From Micromonospora antibiotica (GTDB taxonomy: Bacteria > Actinomycetota > Actinomycetes > Mycobacteriales > Micromonosporaceae): a stretch of 64,000 nucleotides of DNA. Positions 17,047-26,566 of the stretch are shown here, in pieces; position 1 is the stretch's first letter, and each line of letters starts with the position of its first letter. The DNA is taken from positions 310,001-374,000 of the forward strand of contig NZ_JAGFWR010000003.1 in NCBI RefSeq assembly GCF_017599305.1, in the 5' to 3' direction. The notes under the pieces were generated by a model. It was not told where the DNA came from and ran no database searches. It was given only the letters and a program-made list of their open reading frames with translations. The position numbers and the translations under genes were made by a program.

Positions 17047-19211
17047 CGGGTGCTCCCCGGCGACCCGACGTCCGCCGCTGCGCCACCGGCAGCCAGCGGG
17101 CCACCGTCGAGATCGCCGTCCACCGCGCCACCGTCCACCGGGCCGGCCGTTGGCGGGCCGGCGGTTGGCGGGTCGGCGGTTGGCGGGTCGGCGGTTGGCG
17201 GGTCGGCGGTTGGCGGGTCGGCGGTTGGCGGGTCGGCGGTTGGCGGGTCGGCGGTTGGCGGGTCGGCGGTTGGCGGGTCGACGTCGGTGGCGTCGGACGT
17301 CACGGGGTCGGGGTGGGCGGCGAAGCGCTGCGCCTGGAGGCTGAACAGCCGGGCGTACCGGCCGCCCCGGCTGAGCAGTTCCTCGTGCGAACCCTGCTCC
17401 ACCACCCGCCCCTGCTCCAGCACGACGATGTGGTCCGCCCGGCGTACGGTGGCGAACCGGTGCGAGATCAGCACCGTGGTGACCCCCGTGGTGGCGGCGA
17501 TGATCTCGTCGAAGAACCGCGCCTCGGCCCGGACGTCCAGGCTCGCCGTCGGCTCGTCGAGGACCAGCACCGATGCGCCGTGCCGGACGGCGAACAGCGC
17601 CCGCGCGATGGCCACCCGCTGCCACTGCCCGCCGGACAGGTCCACCCCGTCGCGGAGCTGACCGGTCAGCGGGGTGTCCAGCCCCAGCGGCAACGCGTCG
17701 AGGGTGTCGAGGATGCCGGCGGCGTCGGCGGCGGCACGGATGCCCTCCCGGTCGTCGGCGTGGGCGATCGCACCCAACGCGATGTTGTCGGCGGCGCTGG
17801 TCTCGTAGCGCAGGAAGTCCTGGAAGATGACCGCCAGGTGGCGTCGCCAGTGTGCCGGCGGGAGGTCGTCGACCGGTGTCGCGCCGACGGTGATCCGGCC
17901 CGCGTCGGGCAGCGCCAGCCGGGACAGCAGCTTGACCAGGGTGGTCTTGCCGGCACCGTTGAGCCCGACGATCGCGGTGCACGCCCCGGCCGGCAGGGTG
18001 AGGTCCAGGTCGGTGAAGACCGGTGTGGTGCGGTGCGGGTAACGGAACGACACCGCCTCGAAGCGGATGTCCACCGGGCCGGCCGGCCGGTCGCCGGCCC
18101 GACCCGACGCAGGCTCGACGGCGGGGCCGGCGGCCACGTCCCCGGTGGCCGTCCGGTCGCGCATCCCGGCCCGGAACTCGCCCACCGCCCGGTAGGCGTT
18201 CATGCCGAACTGGGTCTGCACGTCGGCCTCGGGATAGAACTCCCCGAGCTGGACCGCCGCCAGCACGGCCTGGATCACCAGCGCCAGCCGGGTCAGCCCG
18301 ACCTGCCCGTCGCCACCGGCCAGGCCCAGCGCGGCGAGCACGGCGACGAGCACCGTCAGTCCGACCGCCGTGTAGAGGAAGTAGGGCTTGAGGTAGACCC
18401 GTCGCCGCTGCGCCCACACCGGGCGCATCCAGTCCAGGTACGCCTCCCGGTACTGCTCACGCAACCACGGCAGCAGGCCGAAGATGCGGATCTCCTTGGC
18501 CGCCGGCCGGCCCATCGCCACACCCCGGAAGTAGGTCAGCCGGCGGATCCGGGCCACCACCGAACCGTAGATCGCCGCGTACCGGCGCAGGCCACCGCGT
18601 TGCCCGTGCCGGAACGCCAGCACGGCCACCAGCAGGCCCAGCCCCGCCGACCAGGCGAAGGCCGCTCCGACGATCACCGCGTACCCGAGGAGTTGTCCGT
18701 AGCGGGCGAGCAGGGCCAGCATCCCGGCACCCGCCGCCCCCGGACTCTGGATGCCGTGCTCGACCTCGCGGGACGCCTCGGTGAGCTGTTCGAGCAGCGC
18801 CTGGTCCTCCAGCGGGGTCGTGCTGACGCTGCTCAACGCCGCCGTCATCAGCTCGTCGGCCACCCACCCGTCGATCCGCCGCTGCACCAGCAGACCCGTG
18901 GCGACCTGCAGCTGGGCCAGCAGCTGCTGGGCGCTGAGCGCGCCCGCCGCCACCACGAACGCGGTCACCAGATGACCGAAGGCCGGCGCGTCGACGCCAT
19001 CGCGGACCGCCTGCGGCAGCCACCCGATCATCCGGCTCGTCGCGACGACGAACAGCACGGGCGCGGCGGCGAGCAGCAGGTTGACCACCACGGCGGCACA
19101 CACCGCCGGGCCACCCGCCCGGGGCAGCAACCTGACGATGCGCCACCGGTCCTCGGCGGTCCGCCGCAGCACCCCGGCCACGGTGTCGGGGTGCGTCGCG
19201 TCGGCGGTCAT
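17043..19211 (-). CDS. ABC exporter half-transporter with DPPTA-repeat tail, first of pair
   Basis: 722 residues. A six-helix membrane domain (about 25-330) is followed by an ATPase domain: Walker [10 protein letters not shown], signature LSGGQWQ, Walker [13 protein letters not shown], switch His in SHRFATV. After the ATPase the chain continues with eight DPPTA pentapeptides plus GPPTA variants, then a Gly/Asp/Val-rich tail of about 40 residues, a non-domain extension not expected in such transporters. The ATG overlaps the stop of the flavin reductase gene (ATGA). It probably pairs with the next gene product for export. Confidence 0.9.
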   Translation of the reverse strand: MTADATHPDTVAGVLRRTAEDRWRIVRLLPRAGGPAVCAAVVVNLLLAAAPVLFVVATSRMIGWLPQAVRDGVDAPAFGHLVTAFVVAAGALSAQQLLAQLQVATGLLVQRRIDGWVADELMTAALSSVSTTPLEDQALLEQLTEASREVEHGIQSPGAAGAGMLALLARYGQLLGYAVIVGAAFAWSAGLGLLVAVLAFRHGQRGGLRRYAAIYGSVVARIRRLTYFRGVAMGRPAAKEIRIFGLLPWLREQYREAYLDWMRPVWAQRRRVYLKPYFLYTAVGLTVLVAVLAALGLAGGDGQVGLTRLALVIQAVLAAVQLGEFYPEADVQTQFGMNAYRAVGEFRAGMRDRTATGDVAAGPAVEPASGRAGDRPAGPVDIRFEAVSFRYPHRTTPVFTDLDLTLPAGACTAIVGLNGAGKTTLVKLLSRLALPDAGRITVGATPVDDLPPAHWRRHLAVIFQDFLRYETSAADNIALGAIAHADDREGIRAAADAAGILDTLDALPLGLDTPLTGQLRDGVDLSGGQWQRVAIARALFAVRHGASVLVLDEPTASLDVRAEARFFDEIIAATTGVTTVLISHRFATVRRADHIVVLEQGRVVEQGSHEELLSRGGRYARLFSLQAQRFAAHPDPVTSDATDVDPPTADPPTADPPTADPPTADPPTADPPTADPPTADPPTAGPPTAGPVDGGAVDGDLDGGPLAAGGAAADVGSPGSTR
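17146..17280. repeat. Nine-copy 15-base minisatellite coding for DPPTA
   Basis: Eight identical copies of the unit gcggttggcgggtcg (17161-17280) plus one variant copy (17146-17160), in frame near the 3' end of the ABC gene. The lack of any third-base drift between copies indicates recent slippage or homogenisation, so copy number probably differs between strains. Confidence 0.95.
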
Positions 19212-21346
19212 GCCGGCTCCCCGACCCGCAGGGCCCGACCGGTGCCGCGGGCGGCCCGCTGGAACGCCAACGCCGCGGCGTGCCCCTCGGCGATCGCCCG
19301 GACCGCGTCCAAGCCGACGGTGTCGCGGGCGCCGCCCACCACCCGGTGCCAGACCCCGACCCGGCGTACCGTCCGCACCAGGGCGTCGGCGGGCAGCTGG
19401 CCGGCGGCGACCACCACCGTGTCGGCGGGTACGGACCGGGCCGCGCCGGTGCCGTCGACCAGGTGCACGGCGTCGGGGTCGACACGCAGGCCCCGGACGC
19501 CCGTCACCACCGTCACCTGCCGGCGGCGCAACTCGGCGAGCACCGCCCACCGGGTGGAGCGTCCCATCCGGGGGGCGAGCCGGTCACCGCGCAGCAGGAT
19601 GGTGACCTGCCGGGGCGGGCCGGCACCCGGCTCGCTGGCCAGGTGGGCCAGGTCCACGGCGATGCCACCGCCGCCGATCACGGCGACCCGCCGGCCGAGC
19701 GCGTCGTCGGTGAAGGCCGTGCCGTAGTCGCGCACGTGCGGCAGGGCCCCGCCGGGCAGGTCCGGCCGCCTCGGCACCACCCCGGTGGCGACGATCACCC
19801 CGTCGTAGCGGCGCAGCAGGTCCTCGTCGGCCCCGGCGACCGGCCGGCCGGTGTGCAGCACCACGCCCAGCCGGGTCAGCTCGGCGGTGAGGAACCGGAT
19901 CGTCTCGGCGTAGTCGGCCTTGCCGGGCACCCGGCAGGCCAGCCGGAACTGCCCGCCGGGTTCGCGGTCCGCCTCGTAGACGGTGACCCGGTGCCCGGCC
20001 AGGGCCAGGTCGTGGGCGGCGCGCAGCCCGGCGGGACCCGCACCGACCACCGCCACCGCCCGGGACCCGGCCACCGCCCCGACCCGCACCACCGGCCCGG
20101 CGCGGGTCACCGGCTCGACGTGGATCACCGGCTCGGCCGGCATCGGCAGGTCGGCCGAGCCGGTCGGGTCGGTCGAGGCCGGCAGTTCGGCCGAGGCCGT
20201 CGGGTCGGTCCCGGCCGGCGCGGCACCGGACCCGGGGTCGGCCTCCCGGCCGACGAGCGGATTGACCATGCAGGACACCACCGCACCGACCAGCGAACGG
20301 TCTATGCATGCCTGGTTGCAGGCCACACAGATGTTCACCGGGCGGCCCGCACGGCTGCGCTCGACCAGCGCCGGGTCCGCCAGGAACGGCCGGGCCATCG
20401 ACACCAGGTCCAGTGTGGTGCCGGCCAGGATCGCCTCGGCCTGCGTCAGCCGGTTGATCCGGTTGCTGGCCAGTACGGGCAGCCCGCCCACGGCGGCCTT
20501 GACCACCGACGCCACCGGCACCCAGTGCCCCGGCGGCACCACCGCCTGCACCGTCGGGACGGGTGACTCGTGCCAGCCGACGCCGACGTTCAACGCGTCG
20601 GCACCGGCGGCGACGAGCGCCCGCGCGTACTGCGCCACCGTGTCCCGGTCGGTGCCGCCGGGCAGCAGGTCGTCGCCGGTCATCCGCATCACCACCGGGA
20701 AGTCGGCGCCCACCGCGGCGCGGACCGCCCGCACCACGGCCACCCCGAACCGCATCCGGCGCTGCGGATCGCCGCCCCACTCGTCGTCGCGCCGGTTGGT
20801 CAACGGGGAGAGGAACTGGTCGATCAGATAGCCCTCCGAGCCCATGATCTCCACGGCGCTGAAGCCGAGGTCCCGGGCATGGTGTGCGCCCCGGGCGAAG
20901 TCCTCGACGATCCGGGCGACCCCGGCGGCGGGCAGCGCGTCCGGGGTGAGCCGGGAGATCGGGCTGGGCACCGCCGACGGGGCGACCGGGCGGGGACCGT
21001 CGGCCGCCGGCCGGGCGTACCGTCCGGCGTGGAACAGCTGGAGGGCGAGCAGGCCACCGGCCGCGCCGACCTCACCGGCGACCCGGCGCAGCCGGTCCCG
21101 GAAGGCGGCGTCGTCGAGCACCCCGAAGCCGGGCACGTCGGCACCGGCGGCGCTGACCGCAGCACCCCCGGTGACCATCAGCCCGGCACCCCCGGCGACC
21201 CGGGCCAGATAGAACGCCGCCAACGCCCGACCGTCGTCGTCCCGGTTCTCCCAACCCAGGTGCATCGCCCCCATCACGATCCGGTGCGGCAGCGCCAGCC
21301 GACCGATGCGGCCGGGACGCAACACCCGCTCCAGCCCGGTCGTCAT
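19208..21346 (-). CDS. FadH-like FMN/FAD/4Fe-4S dienoyl-CoA reductase
   Basis: 712 residues of the old-yellow-enzyme/2,4-dienoyl-CoA reductase family. The FMN barrel (about 1-345) contains LFHAGRYA, a Tyr-containing active-site loop (SEGYLIDQFLSP) and RPFLADP. A 4Fe-4S cluster site CVACNQACID...SCMVNP follows. The C-terminal half holds FAD- and NADPH-binding folds (VVGAGPAGLRAA, VIGGGGIAVD). A low-complexity insert of about 50 residues (PASTDPTGSADLP type) separates the halves. Homologues stand beside chcA in cyclohexanecarboxyl-CoA gene sets, where they are assigned to ring-diene reduction. Translationally coupled to both neighbours by ATGA overlaps. Confidence 0.88.
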   Translation of the reverse strand: MTTGLERVLRPGRIGRLALPHRIVMGAMHLGWENRDDDGRALAAFYLARVAGGAGLMVTGGAAVSAAGADVPGFGVLDDAAFRDRLRRVAGEVGAAGGLLALQLFHAGRYARPAADGPRPVAPSAVPSPISRLTPDALPAAGVARIVEDFARGAHHARDLGFSAVEIMGSEGYLIDQFLSPLTNRRDDEWGGDPQRRMRFGVAVVRAVRAAVGADFPVVMRMTGDDLLPGGTDRDTVAQYARALVAAGADALNVGVGWHESPVPTVQAVVPPGHWVPVASVVKAAVGGLPVLASNRINRLTQAEAILAGTTLDLVSMARPFLADPALVERSRAGRPVNICVACNQACIDRSLVGAVVSCMVNPLVGREADPGSGAAPAGTDPTASAELPASTDPTGSADLPMPAEPVIHVEPVTRAGPVVRVGAVAGSRAVAVVGAGPAGLRAAHDLALAGHRVTVYEADREPGGQFRLACRVPGKADYAETIRFLTAELTRLGVVLHTGRPVAGADEDLLRRYDGVIVATGVVPRRPDLPGGALPHVRDYGTAFTDDALGRRVAVIGGGGIAVDLAHLASEPGAGPPRQVTILLRGDRLAPRMGRSTRWAVLAELRRRQVTVVTGVRGLRVDPDAVHLVDGTGAARSVPADTVVVAAGQLPADALVRTVRRVGVWHRVVGGARDTVGLDAVRAIAEGHAAALAFQRAARGTGRALRVGEPA

Positions 21347-22137
21347 GCCAGCGGACCGCTCAGGTCCCGGGTGAACGGCGGCGCGACGATCGACAGCCCG
21401 CCGTCCACCACCAGGGTCTGCCCGGTGACGTACTCGGCGGCCGGGGAGAGCAGGAAGGCGATCACGTCGGCGACCTCCTGGGCGGTGCCCATCCGCTGCT
21501 TGGGGATCAGCGGCAGCACCCCCGACAGCGGGGCCATGCCGGGCACGTCGTAGAAGTAGCCCGACGACTCGGTCTCGATGATGCCGCCGTTGACCGCGTT
21601 GACGTTGATGCCCCGGCCGGCGAACTCCACGGCCATGTACCGCACCCACGCCTCGATCGCGGCCTTGGCCGCACCCAGGTTCGCGTACGTCGGGTAGGCG
21701 CGGATGCTGCCGTAGCTGGACAGCGCGACGATCCGGCCGCCGTCGGGCATCAGCCGCACCGCCTGCTGCGCGCCCAGCACGAACGAGCGCATGTTCATCG
21801 CGTACGACCGGTCCAGGTGGTGCGGCTTGAGGTCCATGATGTTCTTGAAGGAGCTGGCCGCCGCGTTGCACACGAAGTAGTCGAGGGTGCCGAACTCCCG
21901 CTCGACCACCGCGAAGAGCCGTTCGATCTCCTCGGGTTGCTCCACGTCGGCGGCGACGGCGACGGCCCGCCCCCCGAGCTGCTCGATCTCCTTGCGGACC
22001 TGCTCGGCGAGTTCGGCGTTCTTCTTGTAGTTGACCACCACCGAGGCGCCGCCCCGGGCCAGGGTGAGCGCCAGCGCCCGACCGATGCCCCGGGAGCTGC
22101 CGGTGATCAGGGCGGTACGCCCCTGGTAGCCGGTCAT
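21343..22137 (-). CDS. chcA: ChcA-like 1-cyclohexenylcarbonyl-CoA reductase (SDR)
   Basis: 264-residue SDR with cofactor loop GSSRGIG near the N-terminus and the active site spaced as Tyr-x6-Lys (YANLGAAK), the enoyl-reductase spacing instead of the usual YxxxK. Overall it is close to FabL-type enoyl reductases (VDGGLSIV end, NAAASSF block). ChcA of ansatrienin producers has this same character and reduces the alpha,beta double bond of cyclohexenylcarbonyl-CoA at several steps. Neighbouring acyl-CoA dehydrogenase, EPSPS-like and FadH-like genes match that pathway, which is why I prefer ChcA over a fatty-acid enzyme. ATGA overlaps on both sides. Confidence 0.72.
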   Translation of the reverse strand: MTGYQGRTALITGSSRGIGRALALTLARGGASVVVNYKKNAELAEQVRKEIEQLGGRAVAVAADVEQPEEIERLFAVVEREFGTLDYFVCNAAASSFKNIMDLKPHHLDRSYAMNMRSFVLGAQQAVRLMPDGGRIVALSSYGSIRAYPTYANLGAAKAAIEAWVRYMAVEFAGRGINVNAVNGGIIETESSGYFYDVPGMAPLSGVLPLIPKQRMGTAQEVADVIAFLLSPAAEYVTGQTLVVDGGLSIVAPPFTRDLSGPLA

Positions 22138-23282
22138 CGTCCGGCCGCCAGGATCTCCCGGGCGATCACGGTCTTCTGGATCTCGTTGGTGCCCTCCTCG
22201 AAGCGCTGCGCGCGGGCGTCGCGGTAGACCCGTTCGATGGTGCTGCCCTCCCAGTAGCCGATGCCGCCGTGCGCCTGCAACGCCTTGTCGGTGACCCGGG
22301 TCAGCATGTCCACCGCGACCAGCTTGGCCATCGAGGACAGCGCCCCGGCGTCGCTCTGGCCCGCTTCCCAGCGGCGGGCGGCGTGCAGGGTGAGCTGCCG
22401 GGCGGCCTCGATGTCGGCGGCGTTCTCGGCGAGCGCGAACGCGACCGCCTGCCGGGCCGCCAGCGGTTTGCCGAAGGTGACCCGGTTGCCGGCGTGCTCG
22501 ACGGCCAGCTCCTGCGCCCGACGGGCCAGCCCCACGCAGGTCATCGCCACGCCGATCCGGCTCGGGGTGAGGAAGCCGCCGAGCGCGACGGCCAACCCGT
22601 CGCCCTCCTCGCCGAGCCGGTTGGCGACCGGCACGGGCGCCCGGTCGAAGGTCAGGTGCGCGTGGTCGGTGCCGCGTACACCCATGGTGTCGGGCATCGG
22701 TTGGACCCGGACGCCCTCGACGTTCCGGTCCACCATCAGCGCCACCGTGCCGTCCTTGCCGGTGCTGCCCGCGCACCGGGCGAACAGCAGCCAGTAGTCG
22801 CAGCTCACCCCGAAGGTGATGAGGTGCTTCTCCCCGCTGAGCAGGTAGCTGTCGCCGTCGCGGGTCACGCTGGCGCGCAGGTCGGCCCCGGTGCCGGCGG
22901 TCGGTTCGGTGAGCGTGAACGCGACCCGCAGGTCCCCGGCGACCTGCGGCAGCACGAACTTCTTGCGTTGCTCGTCGGAGGCGAACTGGTCGATGGAGCG
23001 CCACACCCCGTTGGACACGTGCACGATCATCCGCAGCGAGGCGTGCGACATCGAGAACAGTTCGAGCAGGTGCAGGTACTGGGTGAAGGACAGGCCGGCC
23101 CCGCCGTAGTCGACCGGCGCGGCGAGGCGCAGGTAGCCCCGGTCACGCAGGTCGGTCCAGAGCTGCGCGGGGACACTACGGTCGCGTTCGATCACCGTCG
23201 CGTACGCCTCGCCGGGGCCCCGGACGAACGCCTCGACCTCGCGGGCCAACGTCTCGAACGACGTGCCATCGGCCTGGGTCAC
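22134..23282 (-). CDS. Acyl-CoA dehydrogenase of the cyclohexanecarboxyl-CoA set
   Basis: 382 residues, full acyl-CoA dehydrogenase fold: LTEPTAGTGADL flavin-binding block, GEKHLITFG, the helix HAGNRVTFGKPLA, and the C-terminal catalytic base Glu in RFEEGTNEIQ. FAD enzyme that introduces or isomerises a double bond alpha,beta to a CoA thioester. In cyclohexanecarboxyl-CoA pathways a dehydrogenase of this type works between reductions by ChcA. A GTG start overlaps the ligase-fusion stop (GTGA). Confidence 0.88.
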   Translation of the reverse strand: MTQADGTSFETLAREVEAFVRGPGEAYATVIERDRSVPAQLWTDLRDRGYLRLAAPVDYGGAGLSFTQYLHLLELFSMSHASLRMIVHVSNGVWRSIDQFASDEQRKKFVLPQVAGDLRVAFTLTEPTAGTGADLRASVTRDGDSYLLSGEKHLITFGVSCDYWLLFARCAGSTGKDGTVALMVDRNVEGVRVQPMPDTMGVRGTDHAHLTFDRAPVPVANRLGEEGDGLAVALGGFLTPSRIGVAMTCVGLARRAQELAVEHAGNRVTFGKPLAARQAVAFALAENAADIEAARQLTLHAARRWEAGQSDAGALSSMAKLVAVDMLTRVTDKALQAHGGIGYWEGSTIERVYRDARAQRFEEGTNEIQKTVIAREILAAGR

Positions 23283-26200
23283 TCTGCCTCCTCGCCGATC
23301 GTTGCGCTGATCTGGTCACGCAACACGAACTTCTGCACCTTGCCGACCACGTTGCGGGGCAGCGCGGTGACGGTCTCCAGCCGCTCGGGCCAGTACTGTT
23401 TGGCGACCTTGTGGCCGTCGAGGAACCGCTGCATCTCGGCGAAGCCGAATGCCCCGCGGGTCACCACGAACGCACAGGCCCGTTCGCCGAGGCGGGGGTC
23501 GGGCATCGCCACGATCGCCACCTCGCGCACGGCGGGGTGGGTGTGCAGCAGTTGCTCCACCTCCGCTACCGGGATCTTCTCGCCGCCCCGGTTGACCACG
23601 TCGGTCACCCGGCCGGTGATCCGCAGGTAGCCGGCGTCGTCGATGGTGGCCAGGTCGCCGCTGCGGTACCAGCCGTCCGGGGTGAGCGCCGCCGCGGTCA
23701 GGTCGGGGCGGTCGAGGTAGCCGGCGAACAGGCAGTCCCCGGCGACCTCGAAGTTGCCCTCCACGCCGGGGCCGAGGACGGTGCCGGCGTCGTCGGTCAC
23801 CCTGATCCGGATCCCCTCCAGCGCCCGCCCGTCGGTGCCCCAGGCGTGTGCCGGCGCGTCGGTCGGCGCACCGAGCGTGCCGAGGCACGATTCGGTGGAG
23901 CCCCAGGCCCCGCAGACCGCCGCGCCGAGGGTCCGGGTGGCGTGTTCGGCGAGGTTGCGGGGCACCGCCGCGCCGGTGGCGACGAAGACCCGCAGCGCCG
24001 GTGGTGGCTGCCCGCCCGTCTCCACGGCCTCGACGAGGTCGGCGAGGAAGGGGGTGGCCGCCTGGACGAAGGTGGAACGGGTGTGGTGCAGCGTCTCCAG
24101 CGCGGTCCGGCCGTCCCAGAGCGGTTGAAGCACCACGGGTGCGCCGATGGTGAAGCCCAGCCACATGCCGTAGAGGAAGCCGGTCTGGTGGGCCAGCGGT
24201 GACGGGATGAACAACCGGTCGGCGGCGGTCAGGCCGAGGTGCCGGGCCTGCATCGCGGCGGCCCGGGTCAGCGTGTCGACGCGGTGCAGCACGCCCTTCG
24301 GCTCCCCGGACGTGCCGGAGGTGAACATCAGCTGGGCCAGCGCCGCCGGGTCGGGCCGGTGGGCGGCCGGTGCCGCGCCGTCGGGACGCTGCCGGGCCAG
24401 CGCCGGGCCGAACCACTGCCAGCGCAGGTCCGTGGTGTCCGCCGGCAGTCCGGCGGCGTCGGCCGGTGCGGCGGTGCCGGCCGGGATGACGGTGCCGTCG
24501 GGGCTGGTATGGCTGTCCGGGATGACGGTGCCATCGGCGGTGGTGTGGCCGTCCGGGGTGGTGTGGCCGGCGACGACGAGGACGTGGGCCACGCCCGGGG
24601 CGTCCGGGCCGGCCAGCATCGCCGCGGTCTCGGCGAGGTGCGCGCGACCCCGGAACCGGTCGGGGACCACCAGCACCCGGGCCCGGGAGCGGCGCAGCAG
24701 CCGGCCCATCTCGCGTTCCCGGAAGAACGGCATCAGCGGGCAGCAGACCGCGCCGATCCGGGTGGTGGCCAGCGTGAGCACCACGAACTCGGTCCAGTTC
24801 GGCAACTGCCAGGCGACCACCTCGCCGGGGCCCACCCCCAGCTCCCGCAGCAACGACGCCGCCTGGTCGGCCCGGCGGTCCAACTCGCCCCAGCTCAGCG
24901 TGGTGCCGGGCCGCCCCGGCGAGGCCGCCTCGATCACGGCCTCGGCGTCGGGGCGCGCACCGGCGTGCCGACGGACCAGCTCGGCGACGGGTGTCTCGGC
25001 CAACCGCGACGGTGACGGCAGCGCCACCGACCGCCCCCGTGCCGACACCCCGACCGACGACGTCGGCGTCACCACCGGTGGGGTCGGTGCCGATACCCCG
25101 ACCGACGACGTCGGCGTCGGTGCCGGCGTCACACCCGGTGGTGTCCCGGCCGGTGACACCGGGGACGGGCGGGCCGGCCGCGGGTGGTCGGGGCGTAACC
25201 GACCGGCCGGCTCGCCGGCGGCGGGTCGGGGCAGGCGGCGGGCGCGGGCCCGGTCGACCGACATGTTGAGGCCGACGGCGTTCATCTGGTCGAGGAACTG
25301 CGGGAAGGAGATCCGGTGGGCGTTCGGGTAGGTCAGCCGGGTCTCGCCGGTGGCCCGGGAGGCGGCCACCGCCAGCGCCATCAACACCCGGTGGTCGTTG
25401 AACGAGGACAGGTCGGCCTCCCGCAACTGCCCGACCCCCTCGCAGACGAGCCGGTCGCCGTCGAGCCGCAGCCGACCGCCCATCCGGTTGAGTTGCAGCA
25501 TCGCCGTCACCCGGTCGGACTCCTTGAGCCGTACGTGGGCCACGTTGTCCAGCACGGTGGTGCCGTGCGCGTGGGAGCCGAGGACGCTGAGCACCGGCAG
25601 CATGTCGGGCACCGCGCGGCAGTCCACCCGCACCGGGGCCAGCCGTAGCCCGTCGTGGCGCACCCTGATCCAGCCGGTCGCCGGGTCACGGGTCAACGGC
25701 ACGCCCATGGTGGTGAGGCTGTCCAGCAGGTGCGCCTCCGGATGGTCCAGCTCCCCGGCGGGGACCGCCGGCAGGCCCCGGAACAGCACGTCGGACGGGT
25801 GCAGGGCGGTCGCGGCCAGGCCGAACGCGGCGGCGCCGACGTCCGGGGGCAGCCGTACCACCGCCGGGGTGGGCCGCTGGCCGGCCTCGACGTCGTACCG
25901 GCGGCCGTCGCCACTGACCTGCACGTGCAGGCCGAACTGGCGCATCATCGCGACCGTCAGGTCGACGTAGGACCGCTCGTTGAACTCACCGACCACCTCG
26001 ATCGTGGTGGGCCCGGTGGCGAACGGGCTGACCAGCAGCAGGCTGGAGATCCACTGGGAGAGGGTGCCGGGGATCCGCACCCGGCCCCCGGTCGGCGGGC
26101 GGGCGGCAACCCGGATCGGCAGCAGTCCGCCGGTCGAGCTGATCTCCACACCGATGCCGGCGAGGGCGTCGAGCAGCGGGCGGATCGGCCGCCGTCGGAA

Positions 26201-26545
26201 GTACTTCTGCCCGGTGATGCCGACCGGGGTGTCGGCCAGGGCGGCCAGCCCGGTGAGGAAGTAGAGCGTGGTGCCGGAGCTGCCGACCGAGATCTCCGGC
26301 CGCACCGGACGGTACCGGCCGCCGCGCACCACGAAGGCGTCGTCCTCGACGGTGACGGCCGTGCCGAGGTCACGCAGCGCCCGGATGGTGTGCTGCACGT
26401 GACCGGCGTGGCAGGCGCCGTGGATGCGACTGGTCCCGTCGGCCAGCGACGCGAGCATCAGCGCCCGGTGCGCGTGGTACTTCGACGCCGGGACGTCGAA
26501 CTCCCCCACGAGTGGCTCGGCCGTGCCTTTGATGACGAGACGCAC
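23279..26545 (-). CDS. EPSP-synthase-like / acyl-CoA ligase fusion protein
   Basis: 1088 residues. Residues 1-430 are an AroA fold: SKYHAHR (canonical SKSxSNR, so Ser to Tyr), GSSGTTLYF in place of GNAGT, FRRRPIRPLLDAL, LSQW, PDMLP with the catalytic Asp, RLKESDR and NDHR. Several shikimate-phosphate- and PEP-contact residues are kept but the Ser and the late Lys (SFPQF region) are changed, suggesting altered chemistry. A Pro/Thr/Val linker (about 430-505) joins an ANL ligase (about 505-1088) with MFTSGTSGEPKG, WGSTES, YRSGDLA, GGEKIP and the C-terminal GKVQK lysine. AroA-like proteins start the shikimate-to-cyclohexanecarboxylate route, probably by elimination. Here activation to CoA is on the same chain. 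Confidence 0.88.
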   Translation of the reverse strand: MRLVIKGTAEPLVGEFDVPASKYHAHRALMLASLADGTSRIHGACHAGHVQHTIRALRDLGTAVTVEDDAFVVRGGRYRPVRPEISVGSSGTTLYFLTGLAALADTPVGITGQKYFRRRPIRPLLDALAGIGVEISSTGGLLPIRVAARPPTGGRVRIPGTLSQWISSLLLVSPFATGPTTIEVVGEFNERSYVDLTVAMMRQFGLHVQVSGDGRRYDVEAGQRPTPAVVRLPPDVGAAAFGLAATALHPSDVLFRGLPAVPAGELDHPEAHLLDSLTTMGVPLTRDPATGWIRVRHDGLRLAPVRVDCRAVPDMLPVLSVLGSHAHGTTVLDNVAHVRLKESDRVTAMLQLNRMGGRLRLDGDRLVCEGVGQLREADLSSFNDHRVLMALAVAASRATGETRLTYPNAHRISFPQFLDQMNAVGLNMSVDRARARRLPRPAAGEPAGRLRPDHPRPARPSPVSPAGTPPGVTPAPTPTSSVGVSAPTPPVVTPTSSVGVSARGRSVALPSPSRLAETPVAELVRRHAGARPDAEAVIEAASPGRPGTTLSWGELDRRADQAASLLRELGVGPGEVVAWQLPNWTEFVVLTLATTRIGAVCCPLMPFFREREMGRLLRRSRARVLVVPDRFRGRAHLAETAAMLAGPDAPGVAHVLVVAGHTTPDGHTTADGTVIPDSHTSPDGTVIPAGTAAPADAAGLPADTTDLRWQWFGPALARQRPDGAAPAAHRPDPAALAQLMFTSGTSGEPKGVLHRVDTLTRAAAMQARHLGLTAADRLFIPSPLAHQTGFLYGMWLGFTIGAPVVLQPLWDGRTALETLHHTRSTFVQAATPFLADLVEAVETGGQPPPALRVFVATGAAVPRNLAEHATRTLGAAVCGAWGSTESCLGTLGAPTDAPAHAWGTDGRALEGIRIRVTDDAGTVLGPGVEGNFEVAGDCLFAGYLDRPDLTAAALTPDGWYRSGDLATIDDAGYLRITGRVTDVVNRGGEKIPVAEVEQLLHTHPAVREVAIVAMPDPRLGERACAFVVTRGAFGFAEMQRFLDGHKVAKQYWPERLETVTALPRNVVGKVQKFVLRDQISATIGEEAE

Positions 26546-26566
26546 AGTCCCTCCCCGCAGTGTGTG

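Noticed and set aside
17161..17280. CRISPR array
   Set aside because: Units are directly adjacent without spacers and in frame with a protein.
16800..17350. Long plus-strand frame reading [10 protein letters not shown] repeats
   Set aside because: It is the opposite-strand reading of the 15-base array in the ABC gene; codon use and domains support only the minus strand.
21343..22137. Housekeeping FabL enoyl-ACP reductase
   Set aside because: Sequence alone allows it, but translation coupling to the acyl-CoA dehydrogenase, EPSPS-like and FadH-like genes fits ChcA better.
23279..26545. True aroA gene for the shikimate pathway
   Set aside because: Active-site changes (SKY, GSSGT, lost late Lys) and fusion to a CoA ligase argue against EPSP synthase function.
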